This document shows positions 1 to 4,784 of a DNA stretch of 7,432 nt, in pieces; the first letter of the stretch is position 1; each line of letters starts with the position of its first letter. The translations under genes and the position numbers were made by a program. The stretch is from assembly GCA_002502705.1 (NCBI GenBank), contig DAQB01000108.1:1-7432 (forward strand). The letters run 5' to 3'. This DNA is from Thermoplasmatales archaeon UBA582. Its GTDB lineage: Archaea; Thermoplasmatota; Thermoplasmata; Thermoplasmatales; Thermoplasmataceae. Below the pieces are notes generated by a model, which was not told where the DNA came from, searched no databases, and saw only the letters and a list, made by a program, of their open reading frames with translations.

Positions 1-323
1 CCCGCCTCGCCGTCGTTGTAAAGATCGTAAAACTCACCAAAACCCGTCTTGTCGACAATTCTCTGCACAATCTTCGTGGCCATATCCGAGTCCCCGACGC
101 CAGCTATGGAAAATATCTGTGAATCAATCTGGCGTTTCTCTATTCCGGACATGGAGAGCGCCTTTGTGCATGCATCCTTTATGTTGACAATTGCATTTGC
201 CTCTCCTATGTTCCTGTAATTTGACGGACCAGACAGACCAATACCGCGTATTTCAAGATCTCCGCTGAAAACTGCAGCCATTGTCTTGGTTGCCCCTCCA
301 TCCACCGCCAGAAATATTTTCAC
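1..323 (-). CDS. BadF/BadG/BcrA-type sugar kinase, 5' part (cut by window edge)
   Basis: This is the N-terminal ~107 residues of a protein that runs off the left edge. It begins M-K-I-F-L-A-V-D-G-G-A-T-K-T; the beta strand plus DGG-T-T loop at residues 5-14 is the first phosphate-binding motif of the ASKHA fold as seen in the BadF/BadG/BcrA/BcrD and N-acetylglucosamine kinase family. Further support is L-S-G-P-S-N-Y at about 30-36, S-I-A-G-V-G-D near 80 (like the family's G-L-A-G pattern) and Y-N-D-G-E-A at the cut end, in the position of the family's N-D-A motif. In Thermoplasma and Picrophilus, members of this family are reported to phosphorylate 2-keto-3-deoxygluconate or related sugar acids, so a sugar-acid kinase is plausible, but substrate cannot be read here. 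The GTG start at 323 is chosen because an in-frame TAA lies three codons upstream and the first beta strand needs residues from this codon on. The upstream AAAGGA is too close to be a strong ribosome site. Confidence 0.8.
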   Translation of the reverse strand, partial: MKIFLAVDGGATKTMAAVFSGDLEIRGIGLSGPSNYRNIGEANAIVNIKDACTKALSMSGIEKRQIDSQIFSIAGVGDSDMATKIVQRIVDKTGFGEFYDLYNDGEA

Positions 324-336
324 ATTCCTTTATCAT

Positions 337-342
337 AGGAGG
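337..342 (+). promoter_or_regulatory. Shine-Dalgarno-like AGGAGG before a 7-codon frame
   Basis: A perfect AGGAGG lies nine bases before an ATG at 352. That ATG is in the same frame as the downstream RNase P gene but meets TAA at 373-375 after seven codons. An AAATATTTT stretch at 312-320 could be a TATA box placing a start of transcription near 340. It may be a chance match, a leader peptide, or the original start of rnp4 now cut off by a stop. Confidence 0.35.
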
Positions 343-375
343 ATAATTAGAATGATCTGTCATAAAAAAAGATAA

Positions 376-690
376 TGCAATGCTATTGCATACCGACTCA
401 CGCGATCTAAAAAGCACCATACTGGTTACGGCAGGGAGAGCATTTCAAGGATCTTCAGCCTGGCGGATAATATCAGGCATACAGACCCTGATCTTTCCCG
501 CAGGTATGTGATAACAGGCGAAATGGTGGCAAAGAGACTTGACATAACGCTGGAAAAAAAGATAAAGAGATCATATTGCAAAAAATGCAAATCAATTTAC
601 GGAGCAGATACAAAGATTAGAATAAAATCACATTTAGTAATTGTAAGATGTCCTCATTGCGGCGATGTTAGAAGATTCCCGATATCCTAA
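376..690 (+). CDS. rnp4: Ribonuclease P protein component 4 (Rpp21), start unresolved
   Basis: Protein subunit of archaeal RNase P, which with the RNA subunit removes the 5' leader of tRNA precursors; Rpp21 pairs with Rpp29. The diagnostic part is the zinc ribbon: R-S-Y-C-K-K-C with cysteines encoded at 577 and 586, and R-C-P-H-C-G-D-V-R-R-F-P with cysteines at 649 and 658. Before it, 433-576 encode R-E-S-I-S-R-I-F-S-L-A-D-N and D-P-D-L-S-R-R-Y-V, matching the two N-terminal helices of the family (E-R-I-x-x-L-F-x-L-A-E ... L-A-x-R-Y-V). The first canonical start in this frame is GTG 508, which would delete helix 1, so I extend the call to the upstream limit of the open frame at 376. No ATG, GTG or TTG occurs in frame between 376 and 507. 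Either a rare codon (ATT 385 or 442) is used, or a frameshift joins ATG 380 in another frame to this one, for instance at the A5 run 409-413. The 3' end overlaps the convergent gene by four bases. Family assignment is firm; the exact start is not. Confidence 0.8.
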   Translation, partial: CNAIAYRLTRSKKHHTGYGRESISRIFSLADNIRHTDPDLSRRYVITGEMVAKRLDITLEKKIKRSYCKKCKSIYGADTKIRIKSHLVIVRCPHCGDVRRFPIS

Positions 691-914
691 TCTTCAACAG
701 TCTCGATGTGAAACAAAATATGAAAACCCTCAAGCGTTGCCTGAATCTTGTCGGCAAACCATATTGAATCGTCTGCTGATGCGTTGTTACCCCACTCATA
801 CACCATATCATGTTCACCAATGACCGGCTTGAAACCAAGGGATCTAAGCCTGTTTATGATCTCACTAGGCTTTGCACCTTCGCTGGAGAATGTGACATCC
901 AGATAAGTTCTCAT
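687..914 (-). CDS. Small conserved-looking archaeal protein of unknown function
   Basis: A 75-residue protein with no family name I can give with certainty. It begins M-R-T-Y-L-D-V-T-F-S-S-E-G-A, continues with a predicted amphipathic helix (P-S-E-I-I-N-R-L-R-S-L-G-F-K-P) and a V-Y-E-W-G stretch, and ends in a strand-rich tail H-I-L-F-H-I-E-T-V. The pattern looks like a compact alpha/beta cytosolic domain; there is no signal peptide, membrane segment or cysteine pair. The ATG at 914 is supported by a TATA-like box at 941-947, which would place transcription start about four bases upstream, so the mRNA would be nearly leaderless. A perfect 12-base palindrome at 918-929 sits between TATA box and start, suggesting repression. 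Its stop codon overlaps the stop of convergent rnp4. Confidence 0.7.
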   Translation of the reverse strand: MRTYLDVTFSSEGAKPSEIINRLRSLGFKPVIGEHDMVYEWGNNASADDSIWFADKIQATLEGFHILFHIETVED

Positions 915-917
915 TTC

Positions 918-929
918 TTCACTAGTGAA
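918..929. promoter_or_regulatory. Palindromic operator-like site TTCACTAGTGAA
   Basis: The 12 bases TTCACTAGTGAA equal their own reverse complement. They lie between the probable TATA box (941-947) and the start codon (914) of the minus-strand gene, covering the predicted start of transcription. A further TTCACT half-site occurs at 936-941, touching the TATA box. A bound dimer here would block the promoter. The regulator is unknown. Confidence 0.45.
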
Positions 930-940
930 TTGTGCTTCAC

Positions 941-949
941 TATATATGA
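941..949 (-). promoter_or_regulatory. TATA-like box for the gene at 687-914
   Basis: Read on the minus strand this is TCATATATA. Its centre is about 30 bases from the ATG at 914, which fits an archaeal promoter with a 5' leader of roughly four bases. Confidence 0.5.
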
Positions 950-1012
950 TTTATCTGAAGTGAGCAGTACGACTGCATAACCCGGCAGTAAGTTGAGGGT
1001 GAATAACGATGA

Positions 1013-1026
1013 CCGGATATATCCGG
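1013..1026. promoter_or_regulatory. 14-base perfect palindrome CCGGATATATCCGG
   Basis: CCGGATATATCCGG is identical to its reverse complement. It ends 14 bases before the TATA-like box at 1041, so a factor bound here would sit just upstream of the BRE/TATA complex, a placement typical of archaeal activators. No regulator can be named. Confidence 0.4.
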
Positions 1027-1040
1027 CAATTCAATCTAAA

Positions 1041-1051
1041 TTTATTTATAA
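1041..1051 (+). promoter_or_regulatory. TATA-like box with no assigned gene
   Basis: TTTATTTATAA is a good archaeal TATA match. It predicts transcription starting near 1070-1074, where an ATG at 1070 opens only an eight-codon frame (M-K-I-A-N-K-L-E, stop 1094-1096). The transcript could be a leader running into pyrB or a separate small RNA. Confidence 0.4.
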
Positions 1052-1247
1052 CTGCTATGGGGAAGGCCTATGAAAATCGCAAACAAACTTGAATAACCAG
1101 TCATTATGTCAATATCTGCAAATTCCTGACTGTTACAAGTACTTGCGCGGGCTGTGGGTATTTGACTCAATTCACCGGTGTGATCTCTTAATCTTGTAAC
1201 ATTGGTTTCAGAGAAAAAAGTTCCATAGATTTCATGGACACAAAATG

Positions 1248-1260
1248 AAATATTATTTAG
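1248..1260 (+). promoter_or_regulatory. Probable pyrB promoter (TATA-like box)
   Basis: AAATATTATTTAG lies 25-37 bases before the pyrB ATG at 1285. With usual archaeal spacing transcription would begin at or a few bases before the ATG, so pyrB would be leaderless, which fits the absence of a Shine-Dalgarno sequence there. Confidence 0.45.
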
Positions 1261-1284
1261 GGTCAAACGCATGGCTTCTTTTCG

Positions 1285-2208
1285 ATGATAAAAAGCAGGT
1301 GCATCGTCTCGATAGACGATGTTTCGGATAGCGAAATGAATGAAATTTTTGATCTCACTGACAGGATGAACGAATCACTCGAATCCGGTAAATCAATAAC
1401 TACTATGAAGGGCAAAATCCTGGCTACACTGTTCTATGAGCCAAGCACGAGGACAAGGTTGTCCTTTGAGAGTGCAATGCAGAGGCTTGGCGGCTCAACA
1501 CTGGGTTTTTCTGATGTAAAATCATCTTCTGTTTCAAAGGGAGAAACCCTGGCAGATACTGTAAGGATGGCAGAATCCTATTCGGATATAATTGTAATAA
1601 GACATCCACTCGAGGGATCCGCCAGGTTAGCATCAAGGTTCACAGCAAAGCCGGTCATCAATGCAGGAGACGGGTCTGGACAGCATCCCACCCAGACCCT
1701 CCTTGATCTTTACACAATGAAGAAAGAATTTGGAAAAATTGATGGTTTGAAGATAGCTCTTATCGGTGATCTGAAGTATGGCAGAACGGTGCATTCACTT
1801 TTACTCGCGCTCTCAAGATTCAAGGTACAGGTCACGCTGGTTTCGCCTCCAAGTCTTAGAATACCACAGCATATAATATCAAAGGTGAAAGATATCATAA
1901 AGATTGAGGAAACCGATGTCATATCACACGTCCTACCGGAAGCCGACGTATTCTATGCAACCAGGATACAGAAAGAGAGGTTTACTGACCAGAATGAGTA
2001 TCAAAGCTTGATTGGAAGCTATTCTATTGATTCTGAATTAGTTTCGCAGATGAAAGAAACAGCTATCATAATGCATCCACTTCCACGGGTTGATGAGATC
2101 AATCCATCAGTGGATGCCCTTCCTCAGGCAAGGTACTTCAAACAGGCCTATTATGGAGTACCGCTGCGAATGGCACTAATTACCCTTTTACTTGGAGGCG
2201 AGAATTGA
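1285..2208 (+). CDS. pyrB: Aspartate carbamoyltransferase, catalytic subunit
   Basis: Cytosolic enzyme that joins carbamoyl phosphate and L-aspartate to give N-carbamoyl-aspartate, an early step of de novo pyrimidine synthesis. At 307 residues it has normal length. Signature residues are all present: the carbamoyl-phosphate loop S-T-R-T-R at 54-58 within F-Y-E-P-S-T-R-T-R-L-S-F-E, S-S-V-S-K-G-E-T at 81-88 with the serine/lysine pair contributed to the neighbouring active site, R-H-P at 106-108, H-P-T-Q at 134-137 and the aspartate-domain H-P-L-P-R at 264-268. The ATG at 1285 gives the usual short N-terminus (I-V-S-I-D-D-V-S). Its stop TGA at 2206-2208 shares a base with the ATG of pyrI, so the subunits are made from one mRNA with coupled translation, suiting their assembly into a catalytic-regulatory holoenzyme. 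Confidence 0.98.
   Translation: MIKSRCIVSIDDVSDSEMNEIFDLTDRMNESLESGKSITTMKGKILATLFYEPSTRTRLSFESAMQRLGGSTLGFSDVKSSSVSKGETLADTVRMAESYSDIIVIRHPLEGSARLASRFTAKPVINAGDGSGQHPTQTLLDLYTMKKEFGKIDGLKIALIGDLKYGRTVHSLLLALSRFKVQVTLVSPPSLRIPQHIISKVKDIIKIEETDVISHVLPEADVFYATRIQKERFTDQNEYQSLIGSYSIDSELVSQMKETAIIMHPLPRVDEINPSVDALPQARYFKQAYYGVPLRMALITLLLGGEN
2194..2198 (+). promoter_or_regulatory. Ribosome binding site of pyrI
   Basis: GGAGG inside the last codons of pyrB lies nine bases before ATG 2208. This favours ATG 2208 over the TTG at 2205, which would start one codon earlier. Confidence 0.75.
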
Positions 2209-2669
2209 TGGATCAGACATTGAAGATATCAAAGATAAAGGATGGCACCGTAATAGATCATATACCCGGAGGTAAGTCGCTGAAGGTTCTTTCGATTCTA
2301 AACATAACCGGCCATGTTAATTACACAGTAAGCCTTGGAATGTTCGTACAGAGCAAAACACTTGGTTTCAAGGATGTCGTGAAGATAGAGTCAAGATTCC
2401 TTGAGAGGGATGAGCTTGACAGAATTGCTCTGGTGGCGCCTGAAGCATCAATAAGCAAGATACGGAATTATGAGATAGTTGAAAAGTTTCAGGTCAGCCT
2501 TACTGATCGGGTCACGGATATAATCAAGTGCTCCAACCAGAACTGCATATCAAATACAAAAGAGCCGATCAGGCCTGAATTTATTGTAAAAACAAGAAAA
2601 CCCTTGATTCTGACGTGTATTTATTGTGATAGAGAGATGTTTGAGGGAGAAATCCTCTCAAACCTTTAA
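2208..2669 (+). CDS. pyrI: Aspartate carbamoyltransferase, regulatory subunit
   Basis: Regulatory chain that binds nucleotide effectors and docks on PyrB through a zinc domain. The 153 residues match the family in length and order: N-terminal allosteric domain with K-I-S-K-I-K-D-G-T-V-I-D-H-I-P at 6-20 (effector-binding face), L-K-V-L-S-I-L at 25-31, D-R-I-A-L-V-A-P-E-A-S-I at 71-82 with the strand/loop of the nucleotide pocket, then the zinc domain with cysteines 108, 113, 137 and 140 (I-K-C-S-N-Q-N-C-I-S-N and T-C-I-Y-C). The start is placed at ATG 2208, overlapping the pyrB stop, because GGAGG is correctly spaced before it. It ends six bases short of the stop codon of the convergent FtsZ-like gene. 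Confidence 0.97.
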   Translation: MDQTLKISKIKDGTVIDHIPGGKSLKVLSILNITGHVNYTVSLGMFVQSKTLGFKDVVKIESRFLERDELDRIALVAPEASISKIRNYEIVEKFQVSLTDRVTDIIKCSNQNCISNTKEPIRPEFIVKTRKPLILTCIYCDREMFEGEILSNL

Positions 2670-2699
2670 AAAAAATTATTTATTAAAAAATGGGTTTTT
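2668..2699. terminator. Probable two-way T-rich terminator
   Basis: The convergent pyrI and FtsZ-like genes are separated by only six bases. On the minus strand a run of eight T (2675-2668) follows the FtsZ-like stop directly. On the plus strand pyrI is followed by an AT-rich stretch ending in GGGTTTTT (2692-2699). Archaeal termination typically uses such T tracts without a hairpin. Confidence 0.4.
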
Positions 2700-3464
2700 C
2701 AGTTCATTCGCGAGTTCGCTCAGGATTATGCCGTAAGTCTTGAGGTCCCTGCTTATCAGGTCGTTAACCCTGTCCATTGCATTGAACGATGCAAGTGGGT
2801 CCAGTCTCATCTCCTTTCCTATCAGGAGTTCGTTGTCATAGACCTTAACGTTTGAGTCATGCTGCATTAGATCCAGTATGCCCTTATCTGCATTGAACCT
2901 TGACTGCCTCTGACTTTTTTGCGGTTTTATAATGACGCTCATGTGAGGTATGCCACGTTTCTTCAGCAGTTTGGCGAATTCAATGTGCATGGTCTGGCCA
3001 AATGAGCCACCAAAGCCGGACACAAGTATGAAACCTGATGATTTGTCCATGTTTGCCAGGATCTGTTCCGCGAGGTGTGGCATTGACATCGTAAGCTGCT
3101 GAGATCCTATCTTTATTGTGTTTACCTTGTAGAAGATGCTCTGAAGTGCCATTCCATTTGACGGCGATTTCGAGAAACCCGATCTGTTCTCGTCGAGATC
3201 AACCTCAAAGTATGATGCTCGCCTGAACCAGCTCCTCTTCTTTTTCTTATTTGGTTCAGAAGGTGGCTCTTCACTCATAACGACAGAATGGAAGTTTATC
3301 CTCCCTGTTTCAAAAGGTAAGACCTTTTTTACTATTCTTGCGCCAGCCTTTCCGAAAGAAACGATTGTTGTATCGTCCCTCTCCTCGAAGTACTCCTGCA
3401 CTACACCGACTATTCTCTCTCTTATGTCCCTCGGATCCATCATTTCCATTTCTCCTTTTTCCAT
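2676..3464 (-). CDS. Shortened tubulin/FtsZ-like protein (GTPase half only)
   Basis: Divergent member of the tubulin/FtsZ superfamily, seen by aligning it by eye with archaeal FtsZ. Residue numbers count from the GTG at 3476. T-T-I-V-S-F-G-K-A-G-A-R-I at 36-48 matches the first strand and G-G-A-G loop. F-I-L-V-S-G-F-G-G-S-F-G-Q at 149-161 takes the place of the G-G-G-T-G-T-G signature but has lost the threonines. R-G-I-P-H-M-S-V-I-I-K-P...R-F-N-A-D-K-G-I-L-D-L at 174-203, V-Y-D-N-E-L-L at 212-218 and F-N-A-M-D-R-V-N-D-L-I at 231-241 match the strands and helices up to core helix H7. The protein stops there at 266, so the T7 loop that triggers GTP hydrolysis and the whole C-terminal domain are missing; FtsZ is usually over 330 residues. 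A basic K-K-K-K-R insert lies at 77-81. The GTG at 3476 is inside the GAGGTG ribosome site, so I choose ATG 3464 (262 residues); ATG 3443 or 3440, preceded by GGAG, are alternatives. It follows the RHH gene in one operon. Function is inferred to be cytoskeletal or division-related. Confidence 0.7.
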   Translation of the reverse strand: MEKGEMEMMDPRDIRERIVGVVQEYFEERDDTTIVSFGKAGARIVKKVLPFETGRINFHSVVMSEEPPSEPNKKKKRSWFRRASYFEVDLDENRSGFSKSPSNGMALQSIFYKVNTIKIGSQQLTMSMPHLAEQILANMDKSSGFILVSGFGGSFGQTMHIEFAKLLKKRGIPHMSVIIKPQKSQRQSRFNADKGILDLMQHDSNVKVYDNELLIGKEMRLDPLASFNAMDRVNDLISRDLKTYGIILSELANELKNPFFNK

Positions 3465-3473
3465 TTTTTCAAA

Positions 3474-3479
3474 CACCTC
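3474..3479 (-). promoter_or_regulatory. Ribosome binding site of the FtsZ-like gene
   Basis: GAGGTG read on the minus strand overlaps the last base region of the RHH stop codon and sits nine bases before ATG 3464. It matches the archaeal 16S tail well and argues that the overlapping GTG at 3476 is not the start. Confidence 0.65.
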
Positions 3480-3896
3480 TCATTCTTTTTTGTATTCCCT
3501 GACCTGAAAAGCTCTCTTGTCGCTTTGCAGCGAGTCAAACTTTTCAAAAACGTGATCTGCTTCCCTGAATTTTTCCAGTTTCTTCTCTATAACCCTTGTA
3601 AGTGATCCATCATTCTCGAATTCTGTAATGACGGATGAAACTGCATCCTCAAGATCACTGAAGAGACCCAGTGAAACTGATTTATCCAACCATTTCTCTG
3701 TCAGTCCTCTTAATTTAACGCATACTTTCCCGTTCTTGCTGTCCTGCCCCATTCTTGACTGCTGTATGTATCTCAGGCAGGCACTCCTTATAAATTCAGA
3801 TCTTGTCCCCAGATCTTGCCTTGTCTCGAGAAATTCATCAATCTCTGCGAGGGCTTCTCTTGATATCCTTATAGTTATCTTTTCGTCTTGGTCCAT
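3480..3896 (-). CDS. Ribbon-helix-helix DNA-binding protein, possibly with two RHH units
   Basis: A probable transcription regulator of the CopG/MetJ (RHH) superfamily, 138 residues from ATG 3896. Residues 5-12 (E-K-I-T-I-R-I-S) form the DNA-contacting strand, 13-27 the first helix, and 31-46 (T-R-S-E-F-I-R-S-A-C-L-R-Y-I-Q-Q) the second helix with its typical S-E-x-I-R start. Residues 57-92 (K-V-C-V-K-L-R-G, then L-T-E-K-W-L-D-K-S-V, then F-S-D-L-E-D-A-V-S-S-V-I) repeat the same strand-helix-helix plan in weakened form, so the protein may carry a second RHH unit. Residues 98-121 look helical and charged. An upstream TTG at 3953 would add 19 residues, but a strong TATA box at 3921-3932 lies inside that extension and predicts transcription beginning near 3901, so ATG 3896 is preferred. 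It heads an operon with the FtsZ-like gene. Self-regulation through the repeats at 3944-3983 is likely but inferred. Confidence 0.8.
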   Translation of the reverse strand: MDQDEKITIRISREALAEIDEFLETRQDLGTRSEFIRSACLRYIQQSRMGQDSKNGKVCVKLRGLTEKWLDKSVSLGLFSDLEDAVSSVITEFENDGSLTRVIEKKLEKFREADHVFEKFDSLQSDKRAFQVREYKKE

Positions 3897-3920
3897 GCTG
3901 AACATAACATTAAACTTTAG

Positions 3921-3932
3921 AAGTATATAAAC
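3921..3932 (-). promoter_or_regulatory. TATA box of the RHH/FtsZ-like operon
   Basis: Read on the minus strand this is GTTTATATACTT, a strong archaeal TATA element. It predicts transcription start about 26 bases on, near 3901, giving a leader of about five bases before ATG 3896. Confidence 0.65.
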
Positions 3933-3943
3933 ATTTACCATGA

Positions 3944-3983
3944 TGCCATACAAATGTATGACAATAATTATTATCTGCCATAC
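3944..3983. repeat. Repeated GTATGGCA sites upstream of the RHH promoter
   Basis: TGCCATAC occurs at 3944-3951 and again at 3976-3983, exactly 32 bases apart (about three helical turns). An inverted half-site GTATG at 3956-3960 forms with the first copy the near-palindrome CATACAAATGTATG (3947-3960). A 10-base AT palindrome AATAATTATT lies between at 3963-3972. The set begins 12 bases upstream of the TATA box, as expected of an operator cluster. Confidence 0.5.
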
Positions 3984-4126
3984 GCCTTAACTATTTCACA
4001 GTGCCTTATATCACTGAATTTGTTAATAATTAAGTCTGTCATGTAATTATCTGTTGTATGTCTTATAGAAGTACTGGCTCTCTTTTTTTAATTGATACTA
4101 GATAAAACTATCTTGTGGCTCTTCGG

Positions 4127-4138
4127 TTAAAGATTAAG
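4127..4138 (+). promoter_or_regulatory. Weak TATA-like element before aIF2-beta
   Basis: TTAAAGATTAAG is centred about 28 bases before ATG 4161, the right place for a leaderless promoter, but the match to the TATA consensus is poor. GATAAAACTA at 4101-4110 is an alternative that would give a leader of about 30 bases. Confidence 0.3.
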
Positions 4139-4160
4139 AACCCAAATCCAATAACGTTTC

Positions 4161-4778
4161 ATGGCAGATGATACATACTTCAAATTATTAGATCGCGCAA
4201 AGAATACATTTTCAACATCGATAAAGAGCGAGAGAAGACTGAAGATCCCTGAACCAGATGTCATCCATGAGGGAAAGGTTACAATAATCAGGAATTTTAC
4301 CTCCATAATAGAGATGCTTAACAGGGACCCGAAAGGTTTCATAAAGTTCTTTACGAGAGAACTTGGAATAGGAATTACTTACGATCCACCTAGGATTGTA
4401 ATAAACAAAAAGGTTGATCAGGAAACAATTAGAAAAAAACTGGAGCAGTATATTCAGATATATGTTGAATGCTACGAATGTGGCTCACCTGATACAGAAA
4501 TAAAGAGGGTTGGAAGGGTTGACATTCTAGAGTGCAAGGCCTGCGGTGCACAGCATGCACTGAAAATGACAAAAGATATAAATCAGAATGAGTCAGCTGT
4601 GGAAGAGGGTAAGACTTACACCGTGACAGTCAGCGATACAGGACCTTCCGGGGAAGGACGCGCAAATTTCAGGGGTTTCTCTCTCATTATACCGGGAGCC
4701 AAGAAAGGAGAAACTGTTAAAGTAATAATTAAAAAGATTAGAAAAGGGACTGCAATTGCTGATATAGTCAAGGACTAA
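4161..4778 (+). CDS. eif2b: Translation initiation factor aIF2, beta subunit, with TRAM domain
   Basis: Beta subunit of the archaeal aIF2 complex, which delivers initiator tRNA to the ribosome with aIF2-gamma and aIF2-alpha. Of 205 residues, 1-25 hold the N-terminal helix that contacts aIF2-gamma, about 35-98 the central alpha/beta domain (K-V-T-I-I-R-N-F, F-F-T-R-E-L-G-I, R-I-V-I-N), and 101-138 the zinc ribbon with cysteines 104, 107, 125 and 128 (Y-V-E-C-Y-E-C-G and L-E-C-K-A-C-G-A). Residues 149-203 form a TRAM domain (G-K-T-Y-T-V-T-V...G-E-G-R-A-N-F-R-G-F-S-L-I-I-P-G-A...G-E-T-V-K-V-I-I), an RNA-binding beta barrel; most aIF2-beta proteins end at about 140 residues, whereas those of Thermoplasma and some methanogens carry this addition. 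The ATG at 4161 has no ribosome site, and a weak TATA-like stretch at 4127-4138 fits a leaderless start. First gene of an operon with the PIN and riboflavin kinase genes. Confidence 0.96.
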   Translation: MADDTYFKLLDRAKNTFSTSIKSERRLKIPEPDVIHEGKVTIIRNFTSIIEMLNRDPKGFIKFFTRELGIGITYDPPRIVINKKVDQETIRKKLEQYIQIYVECYECGSPDTEIKRVGRVDILECKACGAQHALKMTKDINQNESAVEEGKTYTVTVSDTGPSGEGRANFRGFSLIIPGAKKGETVKVIIKKIRKGTAIADIVKD

Positions 4779-4784
4779 ACTCTA

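Larger units (their letters stand above)
915..1284. other. Intergenic regulatory region between the 687-914 gene and pyrB
   Basis: I see no convincing gene in these 370 bases. They hold, from left to right, the palindrome at 918-929, a minus-strand TATA box at 941-949, a short inverted repeat GCAGT/ACTGC at 964-976, a 14-base palindrome at 1013-1026, a strong plus-strand TATA-like box at 1041-1051 and the probable pyrB promoter at 1248-1260. About 170 bases between 1075 and 1245 have no assigned function; a frame on the minus strand here (1042-1272) has unlikely composition and no family resemblance. A small RNA or leader starting near 1070 is possible. Confidence 0.6.

Noticed and set aside
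380..510. A separate 43-codon frame from ATG 380
   Set aside because: Beyond the first dozen codons it overlaps, in another frame, the conserved N-terminal helices of Rpp21, so it is not likely an independent gene; it is considered only as a possible source of the rnp4 start.
1042..1272. A 76-codon minus-strand frame before pyrB
   Set aside because: No family resemblance, unlikely composition, and it covers the probable promoters at 1041-1051 and 1248-1260. Treated as intergenic.
3897..3953. TTG-started N-terminal extension of the RHH protein
   Set aside because: The 19 extra codons contain a strong TATA box, so the transcript would begin after them; ATG 3896 is a better start.
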